A stretch of DNA of 64,000 nt from Odontocerum albicorne (GCA_949825065.1 OX463856.1:596702-660701), one strand, 5' to 3'; counted from the stretch's first letter, positions 11,421-24,180 are shown. Numbers and translations: made by a program. Notes: generated by a model from the letters alone, not told the origin.

Positions 11421-12849
11421 GTAACCACCAAGGAACGTGCTACATGACAAGCGGAGTCAGTTCCTTTTTGTTTTACTTGGTTACATATGTTACCACCAAG
11501 GAACGTGCTACATGACAAGCGGAGTCAGTTTCTGATTGTTTTACTTGGTTATGTATGTTACCACCAAGGAACGTGCTACATGACAAGCGGAGTCAGTTCC
11601 TTTTTGTTTTACTTGGTTACATATGTTACCACCAAGGAACGTGCTACATGACAAGCGGAGTCAGTTTCTGATTGTTTTACTTGGTTACGTATGTTACCAC
11701 CAAGGAACGTGCTACATGACAAGCGGAGTCAGTTCCTTTTTGTTTTACTTGGTTACATATGTTACCACCAAGGAACGTGCTACATGACAAGCGGAGTCAG
11801 TTCCTGATTGTTTTACTTGGTTACGTATGTTACCACCAAGGAACGTGCTACATGACAAGCGGAGTCAGTTCCTTATTGTTTTACTTGGTTACATATGTTA
11901 CCACCAAGGAACGTGCTACATGACAAGCGGAGTCAGTTTCTGATTGTTTTACTTGGTTACGTATGTTACCACCAAGGAACGTGCTACATGACAAGCGAAG
12001 TCAGTTCCTTTTTGTTTTACTTGGTTACATATGTTACCACCACGAACGTGCTACATGACAAGCGGAGTTAGTTTCTGATTGTTTTACTTGGTTACGTATG
12101 TTACCACCAAGGAACGTGCTACATGACAAGCGGAGTCAGTTCCTTTTTGTTTTACTTGGTTACATATGTTACCACCAAGGAACGTGCTACATGACAAGCG
12201 GAGTCAGTTTCTGATTGTTTTACTTGGTTACGTATGTTACCACCAAGGAACGTGCTACATGACAAGCGGAGTTAGTTCCTTTTTGTTTTACTTGGTTACA
12301 TATGTTACCACCAAGGAACGTGCTACATGACAAGCGGAGTCAGTTTCTGATTGTTTTACTTGGTTACGTATGTTACCACCAAGGAACGTGCTACATGACA
12401 AGCGGAGTCAGTTCCTTTTTGTTTTACTTGGTTACATATGTTACCACCAAGGAACGTGCTACATGACAAGCGGAGTCAGTTTCTGATTGTTTTACTTGGT
12501 TACGTATGTTACCACCAAGGAACGTGCTACATGACAAGCGGAGTCAGTTCCTTTTTGTTTTACTTGGTTACATATGTTACCACCGAGGAACGTGCTACAT
12601 GACAAGCGGAGTCAGTTTCTGATTGTTTTACTTGGTTACGTATGTTACCACCAAGGAACGTGCTACATGACAAGCGGAGTCAGTTCCTTTTTATTTTACT
12701 TGGTTACATATGTTACCACCAAGGAACGTGCTACATGACAAGCGGAGTCAGTTCCTGATTGTTTTACTTGGTTACGTATGTTACCACCAAGGAACGTGCT
12801 ACATGACAAGCGGAGTCAGTTCCTGATTGTTTTACTTGGTTACGTATGG
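11421..12849. repeat. 68-bp satellite with 136-bp dimeric order, about 21 units
   Basis: Each 68-bp unit begins ACCACCAAGGAACGTGCTAC and ends in GTTTTACTTGGTTACxTATG. Two variants alternate: one has TTCCTTTTTG and ends ACATATG, the other has TTTCTGATTG and ends ACGTATG. Ten or so A-B pairs follow each other, so amplification proceeded by dimers. The matching sites at 27935-28000 and 63065-63130 hold a single unit. It lies just 3' of gene A. Confidence 0.95.
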
Positions 12850-13075
12850 TTTTTTGTTTATTATTTGAATAAAATATGAGGGACAATAAAATAATTCATT
12901 TGTTTCGAAATTTTTAATAAGAATTTTTAAAAGAAAAATATAAAGGCTAATACATCTAATTTCCATTGTACAATCCCACTGTGGCTGTTTACATATAAAG
13001 ATTTATCTAATCATTAACTGAAAATTTTGTTAGAAAATCAAATGTAAATTTCATATCTTCACATCATTTTACACT

Positions 13076-13243
13076 TCATGGAGGACAAGTGGAGCAATTT
13101 TCTCCGAGGAACTCGCTGATTACAGTCTTGGCGTTGTTGAACACCGTCTGGTTATTAAGCGAACACAGCGACTCGAACATAGAGGTCAGTCGGGAGCAGC
13201 AGCACCGACTGGTGTTGGCGGACTGCACAAATATGTTCAACGC
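13076..13243 (-). CDS. Gene A last exon (RCCC box, C-terminal CSTCPP)
   Basis: 168 nt including TGA, opened by acceptor ATTTTCCAG. It reads ALNIFVQSANTSRCCCSRL, then MFESLCSL, and ends ENCSTCPP. Four related copies exist at 28232, 46005, 63377 (A type) and, more distantly, 32630 (B type). Possible poly(A) signals lie 3' near 12855. Confidence 0.88.
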   Translation of the reverse strand, partial: ALNIFVQSANTSRCCCSRLTSMFESLCSLNNQTVFNNAKTVISEFLGENCSTCPP

Positions 13244-16200
13244 CTGGAAAATTCAACTTGGGATCAATCATAATACTTGTTGCAATGAAATTCTCGTTCC
13301 TTTAAAAACTTACACCTTTTGCAATGCTATCAGAAGCTTAGTATCGTAATCATAGCAGCATACTAAAAATCCAGTAGGATTCTCAAGGCTCGAGATGTTA
13401 GATATATAGTTGATAAAAAAAATACCAGAGATTGACTGGGATGAAGTCTTAAGTGCATTGTCATCTAATCACCCATCCCATTTACGATTATCAAACCGAA
13501 ATAACCTCAAAGTATCAGACTCATAATTGGAACAGCAGATGGAAAACTGAGAATTGCAGTGAATATTGCATTACGAGTACTCTAACTCGGATCAAAAATC
13601 TTATTATTTCATTGACACACACACACACACACACATTGACACAAACTATTTTTTAATATATGGATAAATATTTATAAACATTTTTAATACAACCGTGTTT
13701 ACGGTTTATTATATAACTAGAAAATAGGAGATTATAAAAGATGAAAGTGAAAAAATTTTAAAATTAATGACATAAATTGAATTTGAGTCAAAACACCGCA
13801 ACCTTTACTATCTAGACAACAGCTTCACTAATCCAGCTGTCATATCTTCAGTCACTATCTCCATATTTATCCTATATCCTGAGTCCTTATCTCCGTAATG
13901 TATGTCTTGATTTACTATCTCCATATTTTATTCACACCAACAAAAGTTATTTTATTATTAATTTCTCTATTTTTCTATTAATCCTTAGTATTAAAAAGTT
14001 GATAAATATCCTCCTCGTACGTACCTCAGCGTGCAGAGTATTCTGTTCTGGCCTGTACAGTACGGGCTGCATAGTCATAATGGAGAAAGTGAGGATGGTA
14101 GCATGCGCCCTCTCCAAGAAGTTTTTGGACTGATAGAGTTTGAGGAAGATCTGCTTTAGTGGGCAGGGTATCATCCGGCCGTTTATGTCCCAGTACTTCT
14201 CCCAGTCAAACACTAAACCGTTCTCGTAACATTGGTCTTTGGGCGCCTGTCGAAAATATCATAAAATTTTGAAGTAACAAAAACCATATTTTAAAGTAGC
14301 GTACTTTAATTAATTTTGCTCAATTTCATTTAATTTACTGATATCTGTGTGCAAGCGTCATTTTTTTTAAAAGGTTGGTGTTTTAAAAAATAGATTGAAT
14401 TGTGATAAAACTAAGATGTATTTTACTCAATTCAGTTATTGGTTTATTGCTATTAGAGACCTCGTATTATTGTTGTTTATGAATTGTTTTTAAAGAAATT
14501 AATATTTATAGTAAATATGCTTTAATTTGCACTAACAAAAAACTATATTTATGGCCTAGCTGGTGGAGTATTGACATTGAACGAGTAGCTTCAGGTTCAT
14601 TGTCCGTTAATATCTAATTTAAGGTGTAAGCCTGAATGTATTGTATGTTTCCTCTGTTGGGGGTAAGAAGAAATCATCAAAATTGTTATTACAGTTATTT
14701 TTCTTAAAAATCTTCCTCCTATCTGATCCCCGTCAATGTATAGTAACTGTCTTTACAAGACGAGCGTTCTCTTCGAGCAGGTGTTGAGAGATTTGATTAC
14801 ATATTTAATTTACACAAGTTCATTTAAGGTTTACTACGTCTGACTATTGAACAAACATCCAAGAGTTATCAGATGTGCACTATAATTATTTACGTTTACA
14901 AATGAGCTGATAACAAGCTCTCATCCTATTTTTTTCTTCGTTTCATTTCCTAATCAATGAATGAATTCCGATTCTCTACTTCAGGGATACCCAACATTTT
15001 AGAGCTACGTGCTAAATCTGGTACTGGATAGACTCGGGGACTGCACGTGTATTTTATTTGTGTGCCTGAAAACGAGGTAACGACTTCCAATTTGTCCTGA
15101 TCCTACCGCTATTTCCTGATTTATATGGCCCTGTTGTGTACTGTTTTTGTAGTCCTATCACTATCGCCCTAATGACGCTATATCAACTATAGTTCTGACT
15201 TGCTAATAGGCTGTTGCAAAGCGCCACAAAAGGATATTGTAGGTATCTTACGAGCCCGGAATCACAGGAGACAAAAATGAGACAACAACTAGAATCGTAC
15301 CCAGCACCCATGATTTGTGAGCCGACCGACTTAACCACTGAACCAGGATAGTAGGTAAATTCTTACATAGATGTTGTTATTGAATATAAACACAATTTAC
15401 GTAATATTAGTGTCCTATTACAAACATCCCTAAATAAAAAAATAAAAGTTTTATTTTGGTTTAACTATAACATATATTGAAAATATATGTGTGTGTATAC
15501 GGGGACGGGGATACGTTGTTTTTTTTTTAATTTGTATCTTTATATTAAAGTTTAATTCTGTAATTAAAGGTCGCATTTCAATAAGATTTTTATACAACTA
15601 TTTTTCTTCCTGCTGGAAATCTAAATCAGATCAGTAATATTCAATGGCGTTTTTTATAATTTAATTCATAATTTATTAAAACACATATCACGTATCCCAT
15701 GAACCCGCGGACCCAGGGTTGGCCATGCCTGCTCTATTTCTACCTTATTTTTCTTAGAACGGTTATTTTTTTGTTTTTTACTACAATTCAAACATTTTAT
15801 GTCGTAGAATCTGTCGGGAATTAAAACAGTATAATGCGTGGTATCTAATTTAATGGCAGCTTCTTGGTTCCAGTACAGGTTTTTAATAAAATTTATATAC
15901 TAATCATTTATACCTCGTTCCTGAAGCAACTTAACAAGGTCTGCGTGTTTCACTCTATTAATTCAACGTGGAATCCGACAAGATTGTATTTTGTCACCAA
16001 TTTTTTTCAATGTGTACTCTGATATGGTGTATGCGTCAGTAATATAAGGTACGCAGATGATACGATTGTTCTCTCAGACAGTATTGACGTCCTTCAAACG
16101 CTTATAGGTAGAATTAATAGAGCCGGTGTGAGGCTGGGGACATGAACATGAACGTGAGTAAAACTAAGTGCATGGTGTTTGGCCGGCATGATCACGCATT

Positions 16201-19200
16201 AGTACGTCTTACATTGAACGGTGCTGATATAGAGACAGTGGAAAAATTTAAATACCTCGGAAGTATCCTAGTGGAAGACCTCGACCAAGAAACCGAAGTC
16301 AAGTGAAGAATTGAATTAACTCGTGCGGCTTTTAATAAAATGAGAAGCATATTCTGCTGACGATAATCTAAATGAGAAGCGTGCTCTGCGATGATAATCT
16401 TAACTTGAAACTTCGACAACGGTAAGTTAAATGCTACGATTGGTCAGTGTTACTGCATGGAATGGAATCATGGAGTATAAACCGACTGGACGCATTAAAA
16501 ATGTGGATGCACTGGAGAATGCTACGAATACCCTGGACGGATATAGTCAGCAATACAGGGGTTCTTCAAAGAGCCAAAGTTGACACAGGGCTGCTGAGTA
16601 ATATTAAAATCTGAAAGGTGTCTTACTTGGGTCATGTAATTAGAGGAGCAAAGTACAAATTACTGCAACTGATCATCAAAGGCAAAATAGAAGGCCAAAG
16701 AGGTGTTGGCAGAAGGCCAATCTCCTGGATCCGCAATATACGAGATTGAATATGGAAGAAGAAGAATAATGTATCTAATGTGGACTAGTTGGGTGGAAGA
16801 AATTTCCGTACAGCAATAAGCCCGCTAGGTATACTATGTATTATCATGTACACAAAATATAAAAAGAAACTGGCTAACACAGTTTAAGTACTTTACCATC
16901 CACCAAACCATTGACACCGGTAAAGCTGCCCATGAAGTTTGGACAGATATTTCTACAAAATTATATTCTCATATTGCAACAATACTCATTAAGTATTATA
17001 GGAACATTGAGACATTAAGTATTATAGGAACTTTTCCACTTTTGATTTTAGCTTGTAAAAGCATATTACTTTAGCACAGCCCTTCAACTCTTTAGGCACA
17101 TTGCTTGTGACCAAGAAGAGAGTTCAGAGAGACATGTGATCATTGGAACAATCTCAATGCGTTGAACTGCCCGAGTGAGAGACGCGACATGACTACCATT
17201 AACAACTGCTGTTCGAACCGCGGAGTGCAGAGTTAAATGGAACATAGTCGTTAAGGACTTGCACAGGAGTCACGATGCTCAATTATGAGCCACATAGCAG
17301 GTTGGATGGATGCACATTTTGATGTTTGTCTATTCAGAACTGAAATTTCTTTTCACAATAGCAAGATTGACGCCTGGTTTAGTATAGTGTATAGTGTGAG
17401 CTGTTTGGCTTTGGAAAGCCTCGTATTGCGTTGCGTTGATAACATATAATATTTTATCAATGTAAACATCTATGTTTTTTATGTGGTAATTTTTAAAACT
17501 TAATTGTTATACATTTAGATTTTTTTAATGTATACAATAGTCATAACTGGTTTTGGTATTATTGTTATAATGTGTATTGTATAGTTTATAAATGAATTAA
17601 TAATACAGACCCTTTAATCGATAAAGTAAAAGTTTAACTATTGATCCATTTAACTGAAAAATGAGGGTAAGAAAATAAAGAAATCTGGATGATGTAAAAG
17701 GAAGACTGCAGTACTCAGGAAGAACCCACATTAAGGAGGATTGCTTTCAATGAAATGTAGTGTCGACAAAAGTCAATCCCGGTATGTAGGGCTGATGATA
17801 CATTTACCTGCAACTCTGATACTCCTTTGCAACCAATAGACTTGAGTGTTGCCATCTTTAGCTGTTCACAAGTGCCGTACACAAGGCTGGTCATCTTAAT
17901 CGCATAATCCACGTAAAGTTTATCTTCCCGAGTCTTCTCGTATTCGACTGAGTCATTGATCACCTGGAAATATGAGTAATTATTTAAAAGATAAACAATT
18001 GAGTAATATCACCGCTAACCTTTTACTTTATTATTTAATTCCATGACACATAAATGGAAAACTTTTCTTGTTGGGCGGTGTAAGCTGGGCGACGCGGAAT
18101 AAAATAAAATGGAATTAAGCTGTTAGAAGTATGTGTTGATAGTAGCCTTAATGTATCAAATAGATTATTTGATCACAAGTAGCTTCCCATGTAAGCATGT
18201 GAGAGAAGGAACAAATAAACAATAATATACGTGGTGTGTCTGAATGCCAATCTTGAATGCCAATTAGAGACACGCTGAATTTAGAGGTGCTGATCTGGAA
18301 ATGGGGCACTATCTTGTGGTAAGAAAAGATAGATATTTTCAAAGGTGGTGTTTTACAACTAACAAGTGTGTGTGTGTGTGTATGTATGTGGAAGGCAGGA
18401 AGAAAGAAGGGGATGTATGGGGGGACGAGGATGTAAGAGAGAGTTTCAATGACAAAAACTATACATACAATTATTTAAAGAATAAGATTGAAAATGTCGT
18501 GAATTTGTCAAGGAGACTAAAAAAGTATAAAGAGTGTAAGGGAAACTCGAAAGCAGCCATTGCGACAAAAAATTGTACAATAATGGAAGATAATGGACCG
18601 AACCTAAAACAGAAAATAAAGAACTTCTGGAAGAAAATAAAGAGAACAAAATTGAAACGACAATAATAGAGACCAGCAGTGTAAAGAAAAGAAGGAAGGA
18701 ATATTTCGAAAAAGTTTATGAATCTATGAAATGCAATAATAATCCAAGATATGCGAGTGATGGCATTGTAATGATTACGTGTATGCGTGATATTACAATA
18801 AAACAGGTAAAAAAAGCTGTCAAAAATATGAAAAAATGGTGAAGGCTGTGACTACAGCCCCTGAGTGCATTGCTTATGGAGGGAAACAAAACTCCACGAC
18901 ACAATTTCACTTTCCAACTGAATTGCAGTTAGAACGGGGTGTGGTCATTATTGTTAACGAGGCCCAGCACCGATGATTATATTTTCATAAGTTTTTTTAA
19001 TAGATTACTAAAATCCGAAACCTGTGGAAAAGTATTATTTGAGGATGGCAACTTGTTCGTGACAAGGCTAACGGGCAAAGAAAGCAATTACAATAAAGCT
19101 CTTCTATGAAGTCCTGGAGAAAAATTCCTGGGTGACATACTAAACGGACCAGTATATTTAATAAAATGATAATAACCTTTGATAACTCTGATAATAAGAG

Positions 19201-22035
19201 TTGAATGCTAGAATAGGCAACCAAAAGCTAGACGGAATCAAACAAATCTACAATGAACCAACCTTAAATGACAACGGAGAAAAATTAATAGACTTTTGTG
19301 CCAGAAAGAAATGAGGATTATTAAAACCTTCTTCCCTCATAAAAAACAACACAAATATACGTTTGTCAGTTTATCTGGAAAAACAAGTAGATGAACATCC
19401 GACGCAAGGGGAGGATATACAAGACCTTTGTCTGCCCCATAATGACATACGGCATAGAATTTCAGAACCGACACTGTCAGAACCAAAAATCTCCTTCGAA
19501 CCAGCGAAATGAAGGTACTCAGAAATATCGCTGGCAAAACCCTTCGTGATAGAGAAGAAGGTTCTGGAACGAACACGTATCCAGAATGGCGGAACTAAGA
19601 TCCGTAAGAATGGCCAGGGACAGTATCCCCCAAGCAAGCAGACCTCCAGGACGACCTCCCAAAAGATGGAAAGACAGCTGGTAGTCGACGTCGCAAGAGG
19701 CAAACAACGATGCAGGACCATTACAGGCCAACAGGCCTAAAATAATAATAAGAAGAAGATAACAACCTGCGCAATCTTGCATAGATTCGGGTAGCTGTAG
19801 GCACCAGAGAGCACAGAAGAAACCCAACCTGCATGCATGTAGAGCCATTTGAAGTCAAGTTGTCCAGCGGCAGATACATCAACCATCTTAAATATAAAGT
19901 CACGAAGCTCCACCAATAGCGGGGTTAGGCGGGAGAAGGCCGAATGAGCCCAGCAGCCTCTGCAAGTGCCAGGCGTGTCATTTAGTTTACAATGAGACCA
20001 ATTAATATTATTCAAAGAAATGCTTTCAATAATACATTTGTCATCATGCTACGAGTGCCAGAATTTACCATTTTACATACGTACCATCACGCCGTTTCCC
20101 TGTCGGGGTAAGTAGAGAGGAGAGAGGAACAAAGATCCCCACGACTTCTCTAACTTTAATATTTCCTTCTTTTAAAATATCGTTCACTTGTTTTTCCTGT
20201 AACTTACCTTTCAGAAATGCTTTCAATAATACATTTGTCATCATGCTACGAGTGCCAGAATTTACCATTTTACATACGTACCATCACGCCGTTTCCCTGT
20301 CGGGGTAAGTAGAGAGGAGAGAGGAACAAAGATCCCCACGACTTCTCTAACTTTAATATTTCCTTCTTTTAAAATATCGTTCACTTGTTTTTCCTGTAAC
20401 TTACCTTTCACTAACATTCTAGTGTACATGGCATGATTAAAAACAACAAGAATTTTAGTTTTTATAAAAAAACATTTATTTCATCATTAATTGTGAAACA
20501 CACTTTTTGGAATAACCTTTGGCTCAATAGGTGATTTTTTACTATCTCCTCCATAGTCGCAAAACGTTGTATTTTTAATGTTCCTATCATCTTTGCTAAA
20601 AGAACAAGTCGCAGAGGGCATATTTTCTCTAAATACTGTGGCTGCGGCATCCCGACGGTGTTAGTTTTTATAAAGAATTTGCGAATTAGTAGGGAAGTGT
20701 GAGCTGGTGCATTATCGTGATTCGAATTAAGGAGTTGTTTACCGACAGTTCTGTCAAATTACGTACAACCTAATGATATGTTAATACTCTTTATTAACCA
20801 ATAGGCTGGGCGAATTTTTTGTTTAATTATGCCGCTGTTATCAAGGAAAACTTTGACATTTGATCGAATTTAGCATGCTTTTTTTGGTCTTCACTCTTCA
20901 GGAAGCTTCCATCGAGACATGACACAGCTAAAGTATCGATATCATAGTCAAACACCCACGTTTTGTCATGCTTTATGACGCGTTAGAATAATTCTGGATC
21001 GTTAACAACTTCAGCAAACATTTGCTCAGCGATGTTTTTGCGATGCTGCTTTTGTTAAAAAAATCAAGAATTTTGGAAGAAATTTGGCTGCCACTCGTTT
21101 CATACCCAAAACGTTGTTAAAACTGCTTTACATGAACCATATGAGAAACCAACTTCCTGAGTAGCCTCTCTTAAAAGAAATTTGGTGATTATTAAGCGCA
21201 ATATCCTTCATTTTTCCACATTTCCATCGGTGGTTGATGTGCTCGGACGCCCATCCCTCTTGCCATCTTCACCTCTTGATAGAAACATGTTCAGCATTGT
21301 TACCACATGTTAATTTTTATATGCATGTATTTTTTTCAAATCATAAGTCGCCACAATATTTAGCCATGCAATACTTTTGTGTACCATTCCTTATTCTTAG
21401 TTTTCTGTTTATTCCATGGTCATGTTTTCTTTGTTGTATTCATTTCGTTCATTTTTCTCTCGTTTTTGAAATTGGAAATAATCTATAATATAAACTTACA
21501 GCAAGATGTAAAAAATTATAACGTTTGTTATTCATATTTCTAAAAAATATATGAAAGTTTGGAGAAATAGGTAATCATGATGATAGTTGAGGGAAGATCA
21601 AACAGAGGAAAGTATCTTTTGAAATACTCGGAACAAATAAAGGAGTTAACACGATCCTCTTTAAGCTCTGCATTCAACATGGCCCTGGACCCAGAACAGA
21701 ACATAAAGTATGTGCTTATAATCATTAAAGGAACAAATATCGTAAGATCTTACTTAATTTGGTGCCTCAAGGGGAATCCTCTTAACATCGTTTCATGGCA
21801 CGCACCCATCCTGTTCTCTCAGCTCGAGCGACACCCACAATAGATGTCTGGAGGTAATCACGCTGACATCCTGAAAGACTGAAATGTACCAATAGACTTA
21901 ATATTGAATATGCACTCACTTGATAATTATTGACGATGTGCGTGGATCGTCAAAGCTGTAGGGAAACGTTGTGTTAGGGCATCTTTTGCATGGTCCCCTG
22001 GGACTTGGAGGACTTCGAGGACTCGTAGTTTGTCC
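13076..22035 (-). CDS. Gene A: unrecognised cysteine-rich protein (five exons found, first exon missing)
   Basis: Family unknown to me. Exons, in transcription order: 22035-21920, 19959-19767, 17963-17808, 14246-14025, 13243-13076. Joined they encode 284 residues to a TGA. Fourteen cysteines include PCKRC (16, 19), C41, NLC (99), GTC, IGCKG, an RCCC box and a C-terminal NCSTCPP. The remainder looks helical, with no membrane segment. All intron phases and three of the exon lengths match gene B, so a signal-peptide exon upstream of 22035 is expected, but I could not find it. An ATG at 22046-22048 is in frame and could instead start a leaderless product. Introns carry LINEs, a mariner relic and a SINE. 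Confidence 0.75.
13380..14000. other. Gene A intron with (CA)n microsatellite
   Basis: Intron DNA between the last two exons. A pure CA run sits at about 13615-13636. Otherwise it is AT-rich and alignable with 28500-29150 and 46300-46900. No gene is seen. Confidence 0.7.
14025..14246 (-). CDS. Gene A exon 4 equivalent
   Basis: 222 nt, phase 0, acceptor TTCGACAG, donor GAG|GTACGT. Reads C-Y-ENGLVFDWEKYWD, then IPCPLKQIFLKLYQS, then FLERAHATILTFS. Gene B's exon 36678-36899 is also 222 nt and has EEYW, VPCALRQLFQRLYHS and WERAHAAVLAFS in register. Confidence 0.88.
15230..15355 (-). repeat. tRNA-derived SINE in gene A intron
   Basis: Minus strand shows TGGTTCAGTGGTTAAGTCGG (A box) and GGGTACGATTCTAG (B box) about 35 bases apart. 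The same insertion is at 30600-30730 and 48145-48280, so it predates the segmental duplication. Confidence 0.65.
15930..16790 (+). mobile_element. LINE fragment with YADD box in gene A intron
   Basis: Plus-strand frames read NIRYADDTIVL (RT active site, near 16040-16075), ETVEKFKYLGS, then WRMLRIPWTD, YLGHVIRGAKYKLLQLI, GKIEGxRGVGRRPISWIRNIRD. Several stops and shifts are present. This is the C-terminal half of an insect RTE-type element. Parts recur at 31300-31690 and 62205-62385. Confidence 0.8.
16790..17800. other. Gene A intron, no gene seen
   Basis: Contains a lepidopteran-like LINE 3' end (GGAAGAAATTTCC..CAATAAGCCCGC near 16795) and AT-rich unique DNA. No open frame shows recognisable homology. 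Confidence 0.5.
17808..17963 (-). CDS. Gene A exon 3 equivalent (IGCKG)
   Basis: 156 nt, phase 0 at both ends, acceptor TTTCCAG, donor CAG|GTAAAT. VEYEKTREDKLYVDYA and LKSIGCKG align residue by residue with gene B exon 38591-38746, which has the same length. Confidence 0.85.
18410..19740 (+). mobile_element. Degenerate RTE-like LINE in gene A intron
   Basis: Plus strand: an opening lysine-rich part (YNYLKNKIENVV, 18460-18500), IKQVKKAVKNMKKW (RT start, about 18800), LHDTISLL-like text, then LLRTSEMKVLRNIAGKTLRDR (about 19490-19560) and GRPPKRWKDSW (about 19640-19680). It is full of stops and ends just before the next gene A exon. Confidence 0.7.
19767..19959 (-). CDS. Gene A exon 2 equivalent (helical, PLLVELRD)
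   Basis: Acceptor CACTTGCAG, donor CAG|GTTGTT (a weak GT site), 193 nt = one base plus 64 codons. PLLVELRDFIFKM aligns with PLLAELRDVLLRM of gene B, and YPNLCKIAQ with YPSLCQFSK. It begins only about 25 bases from the end of a LINE fragment in the intron. Confidence 0.8.
20017..20410. repeat. Exact 197-bp tandem duplication
   Basis: The segment beginning GAAATGCTTTCAATAATACA occurs twice, head to tail, without a visible difference. It includes CATCACGCCGTTTCCCTGTC followed by GGGGTAAGTAGAG, a motif common in lepidopteran retroelement tails. It is a very recent duplication or an assembly artefact. Confidence 0.9.
20480..21240 (-). mobile_element. Dead mariner transposase
   Basis: Minus-strand frames contain KTWVFDYDIDT (catalytic region), NVKVFLDN-like text, NHDNAPAHTS (second catalytic aspartate), LIRKFFIKTNTVGMPQPQYLEK and RFATMEEIVKN. 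This order is diagnostic of mariner transposases. Stops and frameshifts between blocks make it inactive. It sits in the large intron of gene A. Confidence 0.85.
21240..21900. other. Gene A intron, unassigned
   Basis: Open frame 21577-21843 (+) has no recognisable motif and lies inside an intron of the opposite-strand gene. I see no other feature and do not call a gene. Confidence 0.4.
21920..22035 (-). CDS. Gene A exon with PCKRC motif
   Basis: Flanked by acceptor ATATTCCAG and donor AA|GTGAGT. The 116 nt give 38 codons plus two bases, which join to the single base opening the next exon. It reads a Ser/Pro-rich stretch (SPRSPPSPRG), then PCKRC, then FDDP. Gene B has the equivalent at 42293-42390 with PCKKC and FTDP. 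Confidence 0.7.
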
Positions 22036-22299
22036 CTGGAATATTGTCATATTTCATTATTCAAAGGTTTCGGTTCTTACTTGATGAATGAGATTAATAA
22101 GAGTATTAAACAAAATTTTCCATTAATATTCTCTTAATTATTATATATCTTCTACGTCTGTGATACATGTTATTACTTCCGATTCCGCCTGAAAGTTTTA
22201 TAGTAATTTTTCAATTAAAGTATGATATCCTCCATGGCCTTGATCACGGAGGTCGTCATCTTCCATAACATGTTTAACTTCGCTACGGAGGTTTTAGGT

Positions 22300-22430
22300 A
22301 AGACCTGTAATAAAGCCCAGCTTATGTCCTTTATTTAAAGAGAACGGGTACAGACGGCAATCAAAGCGTCAACTCCCGGGTTCGAAGACAGGCGTCTTAC
22401 CATCCTAGCTACAGAGGCCGTATAACAGAC
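22300..22430 (-). repeat. tRNA-derived SINE head, duplicate copy
   Basis: Same A-box and B-box arrangement as at 100-245, with a few substitutions, within the duplicated block. Confidence 0.5.
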
Positions 22431-22729
22431 TCACGAAGTAAAAACACAAGTCATTGATGAAGAAGGTGAATGGATGGGTCTTTTTTCCATTGTGCCTGAT
22501 TGTGTTTATACAAAGAACTTTGATTGACAATTTTTCGTTGAATGTATGTACCCAACAATTATTTACGCCATCGTAAATTAAGATTATTTTCAGGGATTTG
22601 TTCACAAACTGAGCTATTAAGACCATCATGGCTCACACACGTAACGAAATTATTAATAGAATTTCTAAAATTGACATTTTCTAATGTATATTCTTCCAGT
22701 TAACTTGAGAATTGTGCTCCATAATAAAA

Positions 22730-22985
22730 ATGGAAGACCTAACTGAGCCAGTCGCACATTAGATCTTTCATGAGGATGTACCGCATGGTTTGGCTAATGG
22801 TGCCGAAGTTTCGGAAACTTTGCTGTTTTCATTGATTGTGGAAAGCGTGCGCTTGTTCTCTTGTTGTGTTTGAGGTTTATGAAGTCTATAAGCAACCATG
22901 CGTATCACATATCTGGTCCACCACAATATCACCTCTATCACCATGTACTTTACATGTTTTAAGTTGGAATTTTGCAAGAACGAGG
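22730..22985 (-). mobile_element. LINE C-terminal tail remnant
   Basis: The minus frame reads ILWWTRYVIRMVAYRLHK, equivalent to the W-x-GHVVRM box of insect LINE tails. The element continues degenerate towards 22700. Confidence 0.5.
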
Positions 22986-23400
22986 CTTTGTGGTATGATC
23001 ATTCATTCATCATTCAAAAAAAAAACAGTAGCATATTTCTAATTGGGTTAAACCTGTATTATACATAAAATAAATAAAATTTACTAAATTTTACGTGTTG
23101 GCCAACGATTAACCCCATCAGCACCGAGAGGAATAACACGCACGAGTTCATGTCTGCGGCGCTGGAGCAAGCAGGAGAAGTGTCGATCACTGACAATGAA
23201 ACAATCCTCATACCGGGGCATAACATAGTCAAATCTGAATCGTGAACCGATTTACCTATCTGCGTCGTGATATAATCGTTATTCGAGTAAGTGTAGTTGC
23301 AGGTGTTTCCATGATCGAGGCCGGCACCACTTATAAGTATATTTAAATATTAAAATTTGTCTTATCAAATACTGTTTATTTTACTTTATGTAATTGTTCT

Positions 23401-23443
23401 AACCCTACCGGTTTCGTGGTGTTTACATCTTTATTAGGGGAGC
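23401..23443 (-). ncRNA. Hammerhead-like motif, damaged copy
   Basis: Corresponds to the motif at 1283-1325 but the core CTGATGA has become CTAATAA and stem II is mispaired. The right end GAAACCGGTAGGGTT is intact. Probably dead. Confidence 0.4.
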
Positions 23444-23599
23444 ACAAACAAAAAGGAGTTTTGTAACTAACAACAAACACTTGATAAATCATTACACTGT
23501 CTCGGATCATTTCAATACTGGTAGCTATCATCAATTCGTAAGATGTTGAATCAGTTTAAATAGTAAATTGGAAAAGGCTAAACGGATTGAAAAGCCCAG

Positions 23600-24180
23600 A
23601 ATATTGCTTGAGTGAATATCTTAAACCGTAAAAATGAAAACCCAAAGTTTCAAATTGAACTCAAAAACATATTTTCTGTCCCTAGCAATAATTCCAATAT
23701 CACTTGTCTAACTGCACATATAACCGAAGAGATTTTCAACGCGCAAGAACGGTTGGTGACTCTCGAGGAATCCAAAAAACTTCTGAATTATCAGAGGAAA
23801 CGTTGAACATTTTAATGTATCTTTGAACATTAATACATTTTTTATCTTTTTGGTAAAAAATTATCAGAGGAAACGTTGAAACTCATGGAAAAAAGAGATG
23901 AAAGCCTTATCACAACTTTAAGTTGCAGCTGAATTTTCTAATATTTGTAAATTAATCCAGCAGAATGTTCGCCAGTATATTCATGAATTAAATATAAGCC
24001 TCATCAGAACAACTATCGAAACTGGGAAAAGCTTCAAGAGAACAAACCAACAGCTAACACCAAATAAAGCAACCATTACCGCGATTAGACTCTCCGACAA
24101 CACGGTTACCAAAAATGGTGAAATATTGCTTAGGAGAGTGAAATAATTTTAACACAGCCTCTACAATGACCCCGCACGGA
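23600..24180 (+). mobile_element. LINE ORF fragment, duplicate copy
   Basis: The open part 23612-23806 reads KFQIELKNIFS, then ITEEIFNAQERLVTLEESK. Downstream IRTTIETGKSFKRTNQQLTP matches 1720-1800. The same protein start is seen at 49053-49340. Confidence 0.65.
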
